Source: Leucobacter komagatae (GTDB lineage Bacteria > Actinomycetota > Actinomycetes > Actinomycetales > Microbacteriaceae). Taken from it: 64,000 nt of DNA. Shown here one piece after another: positions 41,433 through 53,783 of the stretch. The stretch lies in assembly GCF_006716085.1 (NCBI RefSeq), contig NZ_VFON01000001.1:1426001-1490000 (forward strand), read 5' to 3'. Made by a program: the position numbers and the translations under genes. Within the stretch, counting starts at the first letter, position 1. Every line of letters starts with the position of its first letter. The notes below the pieces were generated by a model. It was not told the DNA's origin and did no database searches. It saw only the letters and a program-made list of their open reading frames with translations.

Positions 41433-42318
41433 GTGGCTCCTCTGTGGGGTGAGCGTCGCCGCTCGGTTCGAGTTCGATCCCGCTCGAGGCGAGACTCCCG
41501 GTATCAATGACGTCGCCGACGGCGTGCACATCGATCACAACGACGGTCACGTTATCGCGGCCCGCGTTGTTCAGGGCCTGCTCGACGAGCGTCGTCGCCG
41601 CGTCTCCAGCGCTGTGCTGGGTCGAGAGGAAGTACTGAATACCGACTTCCGTCAGCTCCTTCGTGAGCCCATCAGAACAGATTAGGATCCGTTGGCCCGG
41701 GATGAGCGCGAGCGTGGTGTAATCGGGCAGCGGTGCTTCGCCGAGCCCGACGGCACGGGTGATCACGTTTGCGTGCGGGTGCACCTCGGCTTCTTCCTCG
41801 GTGATCGCGCCGGTGTCGAGCAGGTGCTGCACGACAGAGTGATCGACGGTGATCTGGCTGAGCGCGCCCTTGAAGTACTGGTAGACCCGGGAGTCGCCAA
41901 TGTTGAAGACCTTCCACACGGGGGTGTCGGCCTGCTCGCTCACGATGACGCCCGTCACCGTCGTGCCAGCGCCGAGTTCGGTGTCGCCCGTGTCGAGCTC
42001 AATGTCATCGACGGCCTGTGTGAGGATCTCGAGGAGGTCGTCCTCGGTGACCGACAGGTCACCCGCGAGCTCGTTGAGCCTGCGAACGACAGCGGCCGAA
42101 GCGACCTCGCCAGCGGAGTGCCCGCCCATGCCGTCTGCGACGGCAAACACCGGCGGCACGGTGATGAAGCTGTCTTGGTTGGTCTCGCGACGGTTGCCCA
42201 CGTGGGTAATCGCGTGCCAGGAAAGCTCAATGTCGGCCTCGCCGCCGGGCCGGTACGCGAGGCGTCGCCTCACAGCGTTCTCACCGTGGGTGGTCACCAG
42301 CTCATCTCCTGCACTCAT
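41416..42318 (-). CDS. PP2C-family protein serine/threonine phosphatase
   Basis: Metal-dependent phosphatase of 300 residues, cytoplasmic. All metal-binding motifs are present: RRETNQDSF (about 43-51), VADGMGGHSAGEVAS, GTTVTGVIV, NIGDSRVYQ, CSDGLTKEL and RDNVTVVVID. It would reverse Ser/Thr phosphorylation by Hanks-type kinases; no kinase gene lies in the window. The Glu/Ser/Pro-rich C-terminal 30 residues are probably disordered. The ATG at 42318 has no ribosome site; a GTG at 42297 with AGGAG before it is a good alternative start. Confidence 0.92.
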   Translation of the reverse strand: MSAGDELVTTHGENAVRRRLAYRPGGEADIELSWHAITHVGNRRETNQDSFITVPPVFAVADGMGGHSAGEVASAAVVRRLNELAGDLSVTEDDLLEILTQAVDDIELDTGDTELGAGTTVTGVIVSEQADTPVWKVFNIGDSRVYQYFKGALSQITVDHSVVQHLLDTGAITEEEAEVHPHANVITRAVGLGEAPLPDYTTLALIPGQRILICSDGLTKELTEVGIQYFLSTQHSAGDAATTLVEQALNNAGRDNVTVVVIDVHAVGDVIDTGSLASSGIELEPSGDAHPTEEPRAEEA

Positions 42319-42323
42319 GTATT

Positions 42324-43106
42324 CTAACGGCTCGCGGCGGGGACGCCCTGAGCCGTCACCAGGCGCAGCACGTCACTGTCGGCGCCCTCACTGATCTCGA
42401 GGCCCGCCGCTTCGGCCCACGCGAGGAAGTCTGCGCGCGACCCGATGGTCGGCGCGGAGACTGCGAGGCGGCGCACGAGGTCGCCCTTCGCTGCTTTGTT
42501 GAAGTGGTTTAGCGCCCGGACCTCGCCGTCGTCGCTGCGGGCCACGACTTCGAGGTAGTCGGTGTGCGCCGCGCCGAGCGAGTCGAGCGGGGCAAGCGCC
42601 GCGTAGTCTTTCGAACGCAGATCGAGTACGTACTGCTCGCCAGCGAGGGCGCCCTCGTGGGGCGCCGCCCACTGCTTCGCCAGGGCCGCGCCGAGATCTG
42701 GCAGTCGTGAGGATGCGGAGAGGCGGTACCCGGGGATCGCGTCGCTCGCGCGGACGAGGCCGAACAGCGCTGATTGCACGAAGACGTGCTCGCCGACCCA
42801 GGCGAGAGCCTCGTCGTCGAGCGTCTCGGTGTCGAGCGCGTCGTAGAGCACCCCCGTGTAGCGTTCGACGGCCGGCATCGCACCGCTCTCGTCGAGCTCG
42901 AGGTTGCGCAGCCGCTCGTCGCGGTTCTTCACTCCGAGCTTGAGCGCCTTCGTCGCCGAGACCTCATCGCTGCTCACCGCTTCGAGCGCGCCGCGCACCG
43001 CGTGCCGGGTGGGCGCGAGCCGCTCCCCCAGGAACAGACTTCCCGGGGTAAACGGAAGCCGCCCCCCGAGACGTTTGGTCTCAGAGGGCGGCAACAGGAT
43101 ACGCAT
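42324..43106 (-). CDS. yaaA: YaaA-family peroxide-stress protein (UPF0246)
   Basis: A 260-residue protein of the YaaA/DUF328 family, which in Escherichia coli lowers free iron and limits Fenton damage under peroxide stress. Recognisable parts: N-terminal MRILLPPSETKR, RYTGVLYDALD, the helix around VFVQSALFGLVRASDAIPGYRL, and the signature HFNKAAKGDLVRRLA near the C-terminus. It begins with an ATG 4 nt after TAGAGT, so the exact start is uncertain. Same strand as and 5 nt upstream of the phosphatase gene. Confidence 0.9.
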   Translation of the reverse strand: MRILLPPSETKRLGGRLPFTPGSLFLGERLAPTRHAVRGALEAVSSDEVSATKALKLGVKNRDERLRNLELDESGAMPAVERYTGVLYDALDTETLDDEALAWVGEHVFVQSALFGLVRASDAIPGYRLSASSRLPDLGAALAKQWAAPHEGALAGEQYVLDLRSKDYAALAPLDSLGAAHTDYLEVVARSDDGEVRALNHFNKAAKGDLVRRLAVSAPTIGSRADFLAWAEAAGLEISEGADSDVLRLVTAQGVPAASR

Positions 43107-43164
43107 AGTGACTCTAGCCTAGCGCGGGACGGGCAAGTGCCCGACCGTTGTAAGTGCTACCCGC

Positions 43165-43425
43165 CTACGCGACGAGCACGGCGTCACCGGCAACGACGGT
43201 AACGGTGTCGTGGTCTACGGACAGGAACCCGTCCTCAGCGTTTACGGTAACCTTCTCGCCCGCCTCAGTCGTCACGCGCACCTCACCCTTGGCGAGGAGA
43301 GCGAGGAACGGCTGGTGGCCCGTAAGGATACCGATCTCGCCTTCGACAGTGTTCGCGACGACCTGGCTGGCAGCGCCAGACCAGATCTCGCTTGTTGCCG
43401 AGACAACCTTGACGTTGAGCGCCAT
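43165..43425 (-). CDS. atpC: ATP synthase epsilon subunit
   Basis: Central-stalk subunit of F1, 86 residues, which is the N-terminal beta-sandwich only (LNVKVVSATSEIWSGAASQVVANTVEGEIGILTGHQPFLALL). The C-terminal helical hairpin that inhibits ATPase in many bacteria is absent, as in several Actinobacteria. Starts at the ATG at 43425, one base after the atpD stop region. Last gene of the operon. Confidence 0.95.
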   Translation of the reverse strand: MALNVKVVSATSEIWSGAASQVVANTVEGEIGILTGHQPFLALLAKGEVRVTTEAGEKVTVNAEDGFLSVDHDTVTVVAGDAVLVA

Positions 43426-43427
43426 GA

Positions 43428-44897
<1,470 letters not shown>

Positions 44898-45782
44898 TTA
44901 GGACAGCGCGTCAGCGCCGCCCACGATCTCGGAAATCTGCTGGGTGATTTCCGCCTGGCGTGCGTTGTTGGCAAGGCGGGTGAAGTCGCGGATGAGTGTG
45001 TCAGCGTTGTCACTCGCGGACTTCATCGCCTTCTGGGTTGCCGCGTGCTTTGCGGCTGCGGACTCAAGCATCGCGTTGAAAATACGCGACTCGATGTAGT
45101 CGGGCAGCAGCTTGTCGAGCACGACATCTGCCTCTGGCTCGAACTCGTACAGCGGGCTCAGGTCGTTCGCCTCGGCGACGCCCTCAACGATCTGCAGCGG
45201 CAGCAGGCGGGTAACCTGCGGTGCCTGCGTGACCATGCTGATGAAGCGGTTGTACACGAGGTGGATCTCCTGCACACCACCCTCGTCGCTGTTCCGGAGG
45301 AATGCCGAGACGACTGCCTCTGCAACTTCCTTCGCGGTCTCGAACACCGGGTTCTCGGTGTCCCCTACCCACACCCGCTCAGCAGCACGACGGCGGAAGG
45401 TGAAGTACCCCTGCGCCTTACGTCCGATGAGGTAGTACGAGATCTCCTTGCCCTCGGCACGGAGCAGCTCGCTGAGCTCCTCGGCCTCGCGCAGTACCTG
45501 CGAGTTGAACGCGCCGGCAAGGCCGCGATCGGAGGTGAAGATCACTACTGCTGCGCGCTCGACCTTGTCGGCCTCGGTCAGCAGCGGGTGGTCGGTCTTC
45601 GCGTGCGTCGCAACCGCCGATACAGCCCGGGTGATCGCCTGGGTGTAGGGGTTTGAGGCGTCGACGCGAGCCCGTGCCTTCTGAATGCGTGAGGCAGCGA
45701 TGAGCTCCATCGCACGGGTGATCTTCTTGGTCGTCTGGGCAGAGCGAATGCGCTGCCTGTAGACCCGAAGTTGCGCTCCCAT
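44898..45782 (-). CDS. atpG: ATP synthase gamma subunit
   Basis: Rotor shaft of F1, 294 residues. N-terminal helix [35 protein letters not shown] and C-terminal helix [42 protein letters not shown] are the conserved coiled coil. The middle Rossmann-like part includes [24 protein letters not shown] precedes the ATG. It is 78 nt behind atpA; a hairpin lies in this gap. Confidence 0.96.
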   Translation of the reverse strand: MGAQLRVYRQRIRSAQTTKKITRAMELIAASRIQKARARVDASNPYTQAITRAVSAVATHAKTDHPLLTEADKVERAAVVIFTSDRGLAGAFNSQVLREAEELSELLRAEGKEISYYLIGRKAQGYFTFRRRAAERVWVGDTENPVFETAKEVAEAVVSAFLRNSDEGGVQEIHLVYNRFISMVTQAPQVTRLLPLQIVEGVAEANDLSPLYEFEPEADVVLDKLLPDYIESRIFNAMLESAAAKHAATQKAMKSASDNADTLIRDFTRLANNARQAEITQQISEIVGGADALS

Positions 45783-45828
45783 GTCTCTCCTGTGTTATTC
45801 GGTGCTGGCTAGTTGTCAAGTGGCGAGC

Positions 45829-45852
45829 AGTGGGGGCACGAACGCCCCCACT
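45829..45852 (-). other. Perfect hairpin in the atpA-atpG gap
   Basis: AGTGGGGGC, a 6-nt loop and GCCCCCACT form a perfect 9-bp stem 7 nt after the atpA stop. No T-run follows on the minus strand, so it is probably not a full terminator. It may stabilise the upstream mRNA or partly attenuate read-through, setting different levels for alpha and gamma. Confidence 0.6.
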
Positions 45853-45859
45853 GTCTCAG

Positions 45860-47485
45860 CTACTTCTTGACGACGAGCTGCTCCTGCTGGATCTCTGCCT
45901 CGTCGAGCGCGTCGAACTGCTCGTTGAGGGACTTGCCCTCAGCGGTCAGGAACTCGCTCTTGAACTTCTCGATCTGAGTGGTGAGCTCAGCGACGATGTC
46001 GTCATCAAGGACGTTCGTCTTCGCGAGCGTCGACAGCGCCTCGGAGTTGCGGCCGAGGTAGTCGAGGAACTCGCGCTCGAAACGGAGGATGTCGACAACG
46101 GGAACGTCATCAAGGAAGCCCTTGGTGCCTGCCCAGATCGAAACTGTCTGCTCCTCAACCGCGAACGGTGAGTACTGCGGCTGCTTGAGGAGCTCGGTGA
46201 GGCGTGCGCCACGCTCGAGCTGCTTGCGGCTTGCCGCGTCGAGGTCGGATGCGAACATCGCGAATGCCTCAAGCGCGCGGTACTGAGCGAGCTCAAGCTT
46301 GAGCGTGCCCGAAACCTTCTTGATCGACTTCACCTGTGCGTCGCCACCAACGCGCGACACCGAGATGCCCACGTCAACGGCGGGGCGCTGGTTCGCGTTG
46401 AAGAGGTCAGACTGGAGGAAGATCTGGCCGTCGGTGATCGAGATCACGTTGGTCGGAATGTACGCCGAGACGTCGTTCGCCTTGGTCTCGATGATCGGCA
46501 GACCGGTCATCGAACCCGCACCGAGCTCGTCGGAGAGCTTTGCACAACGCTCCAGCAGACGCGAGTGGAGGTAGAACACGTCGCCCGGGTATGCCTCGCG
46601 CCCCGGCGGGCGGCGGAGGAGCAGCGAAACGGCACGGTAAGCCTCGGCCTGCTTCGAGAGATCATCAAAGATGATGAGAACGTGCTTGCCGTCGTACATC
46701 CAGTGCTGGCCGATTGCCGAGCCGGTGTACGGAGCGAGGTACTTGAAGCCTGCCGGGTCAGATGCGGGCGAAGCAACGATGGTGGTGTACTCCATCGCGC
46801 CTGCGTCCTCGAGCGCGCCCTTCACCGAAGCGATGGTCGAACCCTTCTGGCCGATCGCGACGTAGATGCAGCGAACCTGCTTGTTCTTGTCGCCCGACTC
46901 CCAGTTGGCCTTCTGGTTGATGATCGTGTCGATCGCGAGAGCGGTCTTACCGGTCTGGCGGTCGCCGATGATGAGCTGACGCTGGCCACGGCCAACGGGG
47001 ATCATCGCGTCGATCGCCTTGATGCCGGTCTGCAGCGGCTCGTGAACCGACTTACGCTGCATCACGCCGGGAGCCTGCAGCTCGAGCGCACGACGCGACT
47101 CGATGCCGGTGATCTCGCCGAGGCCGTCGATCGGGTTGCCGAGCGGGTCGACCACGCGGCCGAGGTAGCCCTCGCCCACGGGAACCGAGAGAACCTCGCC
47201 GGTGCGGGTGACCTGCTGGCCCTCCTCGATGCCGGTGAACTGGCCGAGCACGACAACGCCGATCTCGTCCTCTTCGAGGTTCTGTGCAAGGCCGAGCGTG
47301 CCGTCTGCGAAGCGAACGAGCTCGTTGGCCATCACTCCGGGAAGCCCGGAGACGTGTGCAATGCCGTCAGCGGCGTCGACGACAGTTCCGACCTCGGTCT
47401 TCCCCGCCTGGGCCGGCTCGTACGATGCTGCGAATTCATTCAGCGCGCTACGGATCTCATCCGGGCTGATTGAGAGTTCTGCCAT
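45860..47485 (-). CDS. atpA: ATP synthase alpha subunit
   Basis: Regulatory nucleotide-binding subunit of F1, 541 residues. N-terminal [18 protein letters not shown] contacts delta. Walker [14 protein letters not shown] (about 169-181), Walker [13 protein letters not shown], and the signature [15 protein letters not shown] chose the ATG at 47485 with GAGGAAA 5 nt upstream; the frame is open another 78 codons but that part overlaps the leader and atpH and reads as noise. The C-terminal part is full length. Confidence 0.97.
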   Translation of the reverse strand: MAELSISPDEIRSALNEFAASYEPAQAGKTEVGTVVDAADGIAHVSGLPGVMANELVRFADGTLGLAQNLEEDEIGVVVLGQFTGIEEGQQVTRTGEVLSVPVGEGYLGRVVDPLGNPIDGLGEITGIESRRALELQAPGVMQRKSVHEPLQTGIKAIDAMIPVGRGQRQLIIGDRQTGKTALAIDTIINQKANWESGDKNKQVRCIYVAIGQKGSTIASVKGALEDAGAMEYTTIVASPASDPAGFKYLAPYTGSAIGQHWMYDGKHVLIIFDDLSKQAEAYRAVSLLLRRPPGREAYPGDVFYLHSRLLERCAKLSDELGAGSMTGLPIIETKANDVSAYIPTNVISITDGQIFLQSDLFNANQRPAVDVGISVSRVGGDAQVKSIKKVSGTLKLELAQYRALEAFAMFASDLDAASRKQLERGARLTELLKQPQYSPFAVEEQTVSIWAGTKGFLDDVPVVDILRFEREFLDYLGRNSEALSTLAKTNVLDDDIVAELTTQIEKFKSEFLTAEGKSLNEQFDALDEAEIQQEQLVVKK

Positions 47486-47540
47486 TTCGTTTCCTCTATC
47501 TGTTCCGGAGAGACTCTCCGGCAAGTAACTATGTTGTGCT

Positions 47541-48317
47541 CTACGCAGCGAGCCGCTGGCGGAGGTCATCCAGGCGAGCCCGGACACTTCCGTCGATAAC
47601 GTCGTCAGCCATCTGGATACGTACGCCGCCGATGAGGGCGGGATCCACAACCGTGGTGACCTTGACCTTGCGGCCAGCGGTCTGCTCGAGCAGAGCAGCC
47701 AACTTCTCCTGCTGTGCATCGGTCAGCGGAGCGGCGACCGTGACGGTCGCGAGCTCAAGCCCACCCTGGTCGGCGGCAACGCGTGCCGCCTCGGTGAGCG
47801 CTGCGTTCACGCGGCGACCGCGCGGGTTCGAGACCACGTGCGTCACGACGCCGAGGGCGCCAGCGGAGAGCTTGCCGGAGAAGATCTTCGACGCGAGCTG
47901 CGCCTTCGCGGCGGGATCGCCGAGCTTGTTGCCAAGCTCGAGCTCGAGCTCGTGGCTCGAGTTGATCGTCGCCGTCGCTGCGAGCAGCTCATCGGCAAGG
48001 CCGGGCTCTGCGAGCGACTGGGCGCGGAAGCCAAGCTCCTCAACGCCGTCAACGAATTCAGCTGCGGTCGACCAGTTCTGCTCGACTGCTGCGGTAAGCA
48101 CAGAGCGCGCGCCAGCCGACAGGCTGCCGAAGAGCTTGCCGACGACCTCTGCCTTCGCAGAAGCCGGGAGCGACGCATCGGCGAGAGCACTCACGAGAGC
48201 CGGTGAGCTCTCGATCTGCGCAGACGCCGAGAGGAGCTCTGAACCGACTGCCTTCCCGAGGCGGCCGCTGAGCGCGGACTTCGCCGCCGCGAGTGCCTCG
48301 CGTGACGCGCTGCCCAT
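47541..48317 (-). CDS. atpH: ATP synthase delta subunit
   Basis: Peripheral-stalk subunit linking b to alpha, 258 residues, longer than the roughly 180 of Proteobacteria but usual for Actinobacteria. The N-terminal helical bundle and the C-terminal OSCP motif ([49 protein letters not shown]) are clear. Its ATG shares a base with the atpF stop (TAATG), so translation is coupled. Confidence 0.95.
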   Translation of the reverse strand: MGSASREALAAAKSALSGRLGKAVGSELLSASAQIESSPALVSALADASLPASAKAEVVGKLFGSLSAGARSVLTAAVEQNWSTAAEFVDGVEELGFRAQSLAEPGLADELLAATATINSSHELELELGNKLGDPAAKAQLASKIFSGKLSAGALGVVTHVVSNPRGRRVNAALTEAARVAADQGGLELATVTVAAPLTDAQQEKLAALLEQTAGRKVKVTTVVDPALIGGVRIQMADDVIDGSVRARLDDLRQRLAA

Positions 48318-48868
48318 TACTTCGCCGCCCGTTCGGACGCTTCGAGGTCGACGAGGAAGCGATCGACGAGCGCCGATGCCTTCTTGTCGTCGCTCAGGCT
48401 CTCGCCGACAACGCCGGAGGCGAGGTCGATCGCGAGCGAGCCAACATCCTTGCGCAGCGAGACAAGTGCGCTCTGGCGCTCTGCCTCAATCTGCACCTGA
48501 GCGGCCTGCGTGATGCGTGCCTGCTCGGTTGTGGCGTCTTCCTTTGCCTTCGACACGATCTTGGTCGCGTCGAGACGTGCGGACTCACGGATCTCGCCAG
48601 CTTCCTGGCGAGCGCTTGCGAGCTGCGCGGTGTACTCCTGCAAGGCAGCCTCTGCCTTTGCCTGAGCCTCATCGGCCTTTGCGATGTTCCCCTCAATCGC
48701 TTCGGCGCGCGCGTCAAGCATGACCTGCACCTTCGGGAGGAAGACCTTCCAGAATGCGATGAGGATAATGAAGAACGCGATCGCCGACCAGACGATATCG
48801 TACGTTGCCGGAAGCAGCGGGTTCTGATTAGCGCCCTCTGCAGCGGCGAACTGCACTGCGTGATTCAT
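48317..48868 (-). CDS. atpF: ATP synthase b subunit
   Basis: Peripheral-stalk subunit, 183 residues. One N-terminal membrane helix (YDIVWSAIAFFIILIAFWKVFLP, about 23-45) is followed by a long charged coiled coil (AEAIEGNIAKADEAQAKAEAAL and onward). AAAGGGAGG precedes the ATG. A separate delta gene follows, so this is not the b-delta fusion seen in mycobacteria. Confidence 0.95.
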   Translation of the reverse strand: MNHAVQFAAAEGANQNPLLPATYDIVWSAIAFFIILIAFWKVFLPKVQVMLDARAEAIEGNIAKADEAQAKAEAALQEYTAQLASARQEAGEIRESARLDATKIVSKAKEDATTEQARITQAAQVQIEAERQSALVSLRKDVGSLAIDLASGVVGESLSDDKKASALVDRFLVDLEASERAAK

Positions 48869-48905
48869 CTTGCCTCCCTTTCGAGACTAGTTGAAAGGAT
48901 GCTGG

Positions 48906-49990
<1,085 letters not shown>

Positions 49991-50211
49991 AGCGTTAGCG
50001 AACAGGCCATTCTCCTGATTCGGGGCGCGGCGTCAGCCGCACGGCATCGAACGATGGTCGCGCGCCCTGCTCGCGGGCACTCAGAAATGGCGCCACGGGG
50101 CTGGGAACGAACTAATCCTAACAAGGTTTCACTCCGAGCGAAACTCGGGAAGACCCCTCGCGGGTCAAGTTTTTACGCCGCCTGAGAATCTCCCCTCAAG
50201 CGAACGGAGGA
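49991..50211 (-). promoter_or_regulatory. Gap between atpI and atpB with hairpins and a possible promoter
   Basis: The gap holds two short perfect hairpins, CCGAG-N5-CTCGG (50134-50148) and GACCC-N5-GGGTC (50152-50166), and a -10-like TAGGAT (minus strand, 50115-50120). It contains no plausible gene. It probably carries the main promoter of the atpB-C genes; I cannot place a -35 box with confidence. Confidence 0.4.
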
Positions 50212-50712
50212 TTACGGCAGATTTACGCCGTATGGTACGCGAGCCTTGGCAACAATGACTGTGTCAATCACGATTGAGACAATTACTGTGGCGACGAGCG
50301 CGATGAAGAGCATCTTGGGGTCGAGCCAGGGCTGGTCACGCAGCAGCAGTGCGGCGGCAACGAACGCAATGAGTTTCAGCACCCATGTCCCCATCACAAT
50401 TCCCATGAAGATCTGCAGGTAGACCGGGCTCTGCACGAACCGGTTTGCGAAAGCGATGCTTCCGACCGTGGCGAGCAGCAGCGCTCCCCCGATGCCAGCA
50501 CCGAGCAGCCCTCCGACGAGCCCCGTCGAACCGCTGACGAGGAAGCCGACCCCAGCGAACACGACCATCGACGCGACGGTCGCGATAATGCCCCACCGCA
50601 CACCGCGCAGCAGCATTGGCTGGGACGACGGCATCGGGTACTCCCCGCTTCCATAAGTGGAGGGCTCGACCCCCGGCGTCTGCGGGGCGTCGGGGTGCAC
50701 GGGTGTGCTCAC
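50212..50712 (-). CDS. atpI: AtpI/UncI-like membrane protein of the ATP synthase operon
   Basis: Small membrane protein, 166 residues: a Pro/Ser-rich N-terminus of about 40 residues and four hydrophobic helices (GVRWGIIATVASMVVFAGVGFLV, GLVGGLLGAGIGGALLLATVG, IFMGIVMGTWVLKLIAFVAAALLL, MLFIALVATVIVSIVIDTVIV). Position at the head of the atp operon and topology fit AtpI, which helps c-ring assembly; sequence similarity in this family is low. GTG start overlapping the wecA stop (GTGA), with GAAAGGA upstream. Confidence 0.8.
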   Translation of the reverse strand: MSTPVHPDAPQTPGVEPSTYGSGEYPMPSSQPMLLRGVRWGIIATVASMVVFAGVGFLVSGSTGLVGGLLGAGIGGALLLATVGSIAFANRFVQSPVYLQIFMGIVMGTWVLKLIAFVAAALLLRDQPWLDPKMLFIALVATVIVSIVIDTVIVAKARVPYGVNLP

Positions 50713-51914
50713 TCAGAGGTCCTTTCGTTGGGCGCGGCAGCTAAATCTGCACTCGCGTCCTGGGCTGTGTCGGGCGCGGCCCGTTCATCTAACGCTACCA
50801 ACCCGCGCTTGGCAAGAGCTGCGCGCACCGTACTCGCCGGGAACCTGACGAGCAGCACGCCAACGGCGATACCGACGACGAGCACGACGAGCGGCAGTAC
50901 AAAGCTCTGGCTCGTGAAGACGAGCAGTCCCGCAACCGACAGCACCGCGGTGCCGAGGTAGAAGATGGACACGGCTTGGACGGGCGAGTGGCCCATGTCG
51001 AGCAGCCGGTGGTGCAGGTGCAGGCGATCCGCCTCGAATGGGCTCTTCCCCGCGCGGAGGCGCCGGAGCACGGCGAGCACGAAGTCAGCGAGCGGCATCG
51101 CGAGCACGGCAAACGGGAGAAGGATCGGGATGTAGCTCGCAAGAACGAGCTTGAGGTCGAGCGCCGCGGGGTCGAGGTCGCCCGTGACCGAGACTGTTGA
51201 AGTCGCCATGAGCATGCCAACCAGCAGCGCGCCCGTATCACCCATAAACATCTTGGCCCGGTGCCAGTTGAACGGAATAAACCCGACGCACATACCAACG
51301 AGCACGAGCGCGATCAGGCTCGCGAACGTCACCGACTGCGAGTTTCCGAGCTGCGAGTTCAGAATGATTGTGTAGACGAAGAACGTGCCGCTCGCGATGA
51401 TGGCAACGCCGGCAACGAGGCCGTCGAGCCCATCGACGAAGTTCACGGCGTTCATCACGAGCGTGATGAGAAATACCGTGAGTACGAAATTGACTGTCGA
51501 CGAGCCGATCACGAGCGTGTCGCCGACTGGGATCGACACGATCTGTACGCCATTCCAGGCGAGGAGGCCCGAGGCGACAAGTTGCGCTCCGAGCTTGATC
51601 ATCCAATCAAGGTCGAGCAGGTCGTCAAGGAAGCCGATGACAGCGATAAGCAGGCAGGCACCAATGAGTGCCCACATCTTCAGTCCGTCACGAAACAAGC
51701 CCTGAAACTCAGGGATCAGCGCCGCTGCGCCGAGCGCCGCGAGCAACCCGACGAACATTGCGACACCGCCGAGGCGGGGGGTGGGATTCTTGTGGACGTC
51801 TCGCTCTCGAATTTCAGGGGCGAGCCGGTACCTGCGGGCGAGCTTGAGTATCCCGAACGAGGCCGCCGCGGTCACGAGAACCGCTACGACAAGCACCGGC
51901 AGGTACGGAAGCAT
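50709..51914 (-). CDS. wecA: UDP-GlcNAc/MurNAc-type undecaprenyl-phosphate sugar-1-phosphate transferase (WecA/TagO family)
   Basis: Polytopic membrane enzyme of 401 residues that moves a HexNAc-1-phosphate from UDP-sugar to undecaprenyl phosphate, the first step for cell-wall glycopolymers. Motifs: HKNPTPRLGG (about 41-50), the catalytic Asp pair FLDDLLDLDW (about 95-104), MNAVNFVDGLDGLVAG, FMGDTGALLVG and the HLHHRLLDMGHS loop. About ten membrane helices. In Actinobacteria this gene commonly precedes the atp operon. The C-terminal 40 residues are a charged tail. Coupled to atpI downstream; tsaC ends 2 nt before its start. Confidence 0.93.
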   Translation of the reverse strand: MLPYLPVLVVAVLVTAAASFGILKLARRYRLAPEIRERDVHKNPTPRLGGVAMFVGLLAALGAAALIPEFQGLFRDGLKMWALIGACLLIAVIGFLDDLLDLDWMIKLGAQLVASGLLAWNGVQIVSIPVGDTLVIGSSTVNFVLTVFLITLVMNAVNFVDGLDGLVAGVAIIASGTFFVYTIILNSQLGNSQSVTFASLIALVLVGMCVGFIPFNWHRAKMFMGDTGALLVGMLMATSTVSVTGDLDPAALDLKLVLASYIPILLPFAVLAMPLADFVLAVLRRLRAGKSPFEADRLHLHHRLLDMGHSPVQAVSIFYLGTAVLSVAGLLVFTSQSFVLPLVVLVVGIAVGVLLVRFPASTVRAALAKRGLVALDERAAPDTAQDASADLAAAPNERTSE

Positions 51915-51916
51915 GG

Positions 51917-52693
51917 TTAGCCGTCGGCCCGCGAAGCCTCGATGGCTGTGGAAGCCTCTGGGGTCTCGGCAGTATCCGAGTCCTCGGGGCCCTCAACAGG
52001 GGCTTCGACCGGCACCGCGGGCGCGGCGAGTTGCTCGACGATCGTCGCATTCGGCAGCGCCTCCTGGAGCTGAGTTACCGTGACCGCGCCCTGGCGCAGC
52101 ACGCGCACGGTGCCTCCCCCGTCACCTTCGAGCGACGTCGCGTCAATGATCGTTGAAGCCTCGCCGCGGGCTTCTCCCCCATCGAGGTAGACGGCAACCG
52201 ACTGGCCAAGCATCTCGCGCGCCTCGGCCGCGGTTCCGGCTGCGGGAAGCCCCGTCTTGTTCGCCGAGGAGACGGCAAGGGGGCCGGTCTCCTGCAGCAG
52301 CTCGCGGGCGAACGCGTTGCCAGGGATGCGCAGCGCGACCGTTCCACCAGTCTCGCCAAGGTCCCAGCTCAGCGACGGGTTCGCCTGCGTGACGATCGTC
52401 AGCGCCCCGGGCCAAAACGCCTTGGCGAGCGTGTGCAGCGCTTCGCTCGCGTCGGCGGCGAGGGCTGCCAGCGTGCCAACGTTGGGAATGAGCACGGGGG
52501 GCGGCGACTGCCGTCCGCGGCCCTTCGCGTCAAGCAGCCGCTGCACCGCCTCGGGCGAAAACGCGTCTGCGGCGATGCCATAAACGGTGTCGGTCGGCAT
52601 GACGATCAGTTCGCCCCGCCCAAGGGATTGTCGGGCAAGCCTCGTTCCCTGCAGCAGTTGGGCGCCATCTGAACAGTCAAATACCTCGGACAT
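51917..52693 (-). CDS. tsaC: L-threonylcarbamoyladenylate synthase (Sua5/YrdC/YwlC)
   Basis: Makes threonylcarbamoyl-AMP for the t6A37 modification of ANN-decoding tRNAs. 258 residues. Conserved: GELIVMPTDTVYGIAADAF (about 27-45), RLLDAKGRGRQSPPPVLI, PGALTIV, TVALRIPGN, and PLAVSSANKTGLPAAG. The KxR-x-x-xK motif of the family reads AKGRGRQSP. The last 50 residues are an acidic Glu/Ala/Pro/Thr-rich tail. I use the ATG at 52693 (TAGAAT 8 nt upstream); a TTG three codons earlier is less likely. Follows prmC closely, as in most Actinobacteria. Confidence 0.93.
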   Translation of the reverse strand: MSEVFDCSDGAQLLQGTRLARQSLGRGELIVMPTDTVYGIAADAFSPEAVQRLLDAKGRGRQSPPPVLIPNVGTLAALAADASEALHTLAKAFWPGALTIVTQANPSLSWDLGETGGTVALRIPGNAFARELLQETGPLAVSSANKTGLPAAGTAAEAREMLGQSVAVYLDGGEARGEASTIIDATSLEGDGGGTVRVLRQGAVTVTQLQEALPNATIVEQLAAPAVPVEAPVEGPEDSDTAETPEASTAIEASRADG

Positions 52694-52715
52694 AGTTGGC
52701 AATTCTACTTCAGCT

Positions 52716-53606
52716 CTACTTGAGTGCGGTCGTGGCGCGGTCGCGACCCGTCAGATCGGGGTGCGTTGCCGGCGAGCGCCAGCCGTCACGCGCGAGCAGC
52801 GATCGGATGGCTTCGCCCTGCCCCTCGGCGTGCTCAAGCACGAGCGTGCCGCCCTCACGGAGCAGTTCAGCGGCGACGCCGCTGATGATCCTGATCACGT
52901 CGAGCCCATCGCTGCCGCCGTAGAGCGCGAGATCGGGGTCGTGATCGCGCACCTCGGCGTCGCGCGGCACCATCGCGTCGGGCACATAGGGAGGGTTCGA
53001 AATCACGACGTGCGTGCGCCCGGCGAGCCGCTCGGGGGCGAGCGCGCCGGGCACGAAGTCAGCGAGGTCACCGTGAATGAGGTTGACGCGCCCCCCGCCG
53101 AGCGCGGCGACGTTTTCAGCGGCCCACGCGTGTGCGTCGGAGCTTTTCTCGACAGCCCACACCTGCGCCGCGGGCACCTCGGTCGCGAGCGCGAGCGCGA
53201 TGGCCCCGCTACCCGTGCACAGGTCAACGGCCAGGGGCTCGTCACTTTGGGCAGCGAGGAGCGCGTCAATCGCAAACTGCGCGACCGTCTCGGTCTCGGG
53301 CCGCGGCACGAACACCCCTGGGCCAACGCGCAGTTCGAGGGCTCGGAACGGGGCACGACCGGTGAGGTGTTGCAGCGGAATGCGCTCGGCCCTGAGTTCG
53401 GCGAGCTCAGCGACCCGCTCGGCCTGAGCCGGCGTCAAACGCTCGCCCATGATGGCGAGCGCCTGCACCCGGCCCCTGCTCACACCGAGGATGTGCCCAA
53501 CGAGCAGCTCGGCGTCGACCTCCGGGTCGGCGATGCCGGCCTCGCCGAAGCTCTCGCGGAGGCGCCCAAGCACGCTGGTCATGAGGTGTTCACGTTCTGC
53601 TGTCAC
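52716..53606 (-). CDS. prmC: Release factor glutamine methyltransferase
   Basis: SAM-dependent enzyme that methylates the GGQ glutamine of peptide release factors. From the GTG at 53606 it has 296 residues; an ATG at 53582 is an alternative start and I cannot decide between them. Motifs: N-terminal five-helix domain, FVPRPETETV (about 99-108), SAM motif AVDLCTGSGAIALALA (about 126-141) and the catalytic NPPYVPDAMVP. prfA usually precedes prmC in this group, but here the upstream neighbour is the divergent cysK. Confidence 0.93.
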   Translation of the reverse strand: MTAEREHLMTSVLGRLRESFGEAGIADPEVDAELLVGHILGVSRGRVQALAIMGERLTPAQAERVAELAELRAERIPLQHLTGRAPFRALELRVGPGVFVPRPETETVAQFAIDALLAAQSDEPLAVDLCTGSGAIALALATEVPAAQVWAVEKSSDAHAWAAENVAALGGGRVNLIHGDLADFVPGALAPERLAGRTHVVISNPPYVPDAMVPRDAEVRDHDPDLALYGGSDGLDVIRIISGVAAELLREGGTLVLEHAEGQGEAIRSLLARDGWRSPATHPDLTGRDRATTALK

Positions 53607-53783
53607 CCTGACATTCTCTCGCACGCGCGCGGCGGGGGCGTTCAGGGGATGGCCCGGGAATACCCGAGCGCGGCCCGCGTTGTAACACAACGACGTTCAG
53701 CATAAGCATTCAGAACATTTCAGATAACCTGGTGGCATAACTCACCCGCGCTTCACCCAACTCTAACACGGAGGGCATTCCGC

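Noticed and set aside
53691..53783. Riboswitch or T-box in the AT-rich leader of cysK
   Set aside because: The gap is only about 90 bp and shows no S-box or T-box core or terminator/antiterminator pair.
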